The notes under the pieces: generated by a model | The model's input: only the letters and a program-made list of their open reading frames with translations | What the model was told of the DNA's origin: nothing | The model's database searches: none | Shown here: positions 6,604 to 7,099 of the stretch, piece by piece | Numbering within the stretch: the stretch's first letter is position 1 | Layout: each line of letters starts with the position of its first letter | Source of the DNA: HGM12669 sp048527645 | Lineage (GTDB): Bacteria > Bacillota > Clostridia > Oscillospirales > CAG-272 | NCBI GenBank assembly: GCA_048527645.1 | Contig: DBGFNI010000055.1 | Location: 1-7,099 of the forward strand | Direction of reading: 5' to 3' | Length of the DNA stretch: 7,099 bases | Position numbers and translations under genes: made by a program

Positions 6604-7099
6604 CTACCGAAACAGGCGATCCAGTCCCAACCGCCGCCGCAGAACCATTCTGTAAAAGCGGATCAGGATGGCAAAGCAGACTTCCAAAAACACAAACACG
6701 CCGTTGCCCACCAGATAAACCACGGGTGAATAGACAAGTCCCGTGTCCGGCAGCATCAAAACGGAGTTGACACCCCAGATCATCACGGTCAGCGCCGCGT
6801 TGAACCAAAGCAGCTTCAAAACCCAGGAAAGCACTGCCGGCAGATGCGCGAAGTATTCGCGCAGAATGGGATAGTAGCCGAGCAGGAGAAACAGCAGCGC
6901 CGGAAACTTGTTGGGCAGAATGAAAAAGGCAAGCACGCCGGTCACGCCCCAGGACAGCCAGGAATAATACCCACCGATTTCAATCGCGACAACGGCGACC
7001 AGCATCATGGAAACGGCTGCCGCCGTCAGATCAAGCACATCCAGCACCGCGCCGAACAGCAGCACCAATACGTTCATGGCGCATATAATTGCGCACAAA
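6604..7099 (-). CDS. Integral membrane protein of unknown function (N-terminus outside the window)
   Basis: About 164 residues are visible, very hydrophobic, with roughly six membrane segments (about 1-20, 23-42, 43-60, 62-78, 88-112 and 125-147) and a basic tail (RRRLGLDRLFR) that should face the cytoplasm. A short polar LPNKFPALL segment (about 61-69) followed by GYYPILREY (about 73-81) looks like a conserved loop. I associate this pattern with uncharacterised membrane proteins of Clostridia, without a known role. The frame is open to the right edge. The first in-window initiator candidates are a TTG at 7098 and an ATG at 7077, and neither has a ribosome binding site, so the true start probably lies beyond the edge. 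The TAG stop is 59 nt before recG on the same strand. Confidence 0.75.
   Translation of the reverse strand, partial: LCAIICAMNVLVLLFGAVLDVLDLTAAAVSMMLVAVVAIEIGGYYSWLSWGVTGVLAFFILPNKFPALLFLLLGYYPILREYFAHLPAVLSWVLKLLWFNAALTVMIWGVNSVLMLPDTGLVYSPVVYLVGNGVFVFLEVCFAILIRFYRMVLRRRLGLDRLFR

Overview
The window looks like ordinary chromosomal sequence from a Gram-positive anaerobe of the class Clostridia, probably an Oscillospiraceae/Ruminococcaceae-type gut bacterium. This is inference from fairly GC-rich coding sequence with strong AGGAGG-type ribosome binding sites, consensus sigma-A promoters, a cytidylate kinase-like protein, a PsbP-like lipoprotein and a RecG/NifS neighbourhood. No mobile element, CRISPR array, tRNA or rRNA was seen.

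Layout. On the + strand, a consensus promoter (2-30) drives a leader of about 165 nt that is rich in hairpins, then a cytidylate kinase-like P-loop protein (204-833). Next comes a foldable 3' region (845-946) and a strong bidirectional terminator (956-997). Everything else is on the - strand and converges on that terminator. In transcription order it reads: an integral membrane protein cut by the right edge (6604-7099), recG (4400-6544), a promoter (4340-4368), a PsbP-like lipoprotein (3739-4302), a NifS-type cysteine desulfurase (2538-3728) and a cytoplasmic glycoside hydrolase-like protein (1063-2514).

The three genes after the 4340-4368 promoter are tightly spaced (10 and 23 nt) and look like one operon, possibly also reached by read-through from recG. 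RecG repairs stalled replication forks and NifS mobilises sulfur from cysteine. The lipoprotein has no known function, and the last gene resembles clan GH-D (alpha-galactosidase-like) TIM barrels. No clear shared pathway links them, so the grouping may be genomic convenience.

No convincing new system is visible. The points most worth a second look are the kinase leader, where helices are mutually exclusive and one can cover the Shine-Dalgarno, the structured 3' region before the shared terminator, the unassigned hydrolase in the nifS operon, and an insertion of about 8 residues in a conserved C-terminal motif of RecG.
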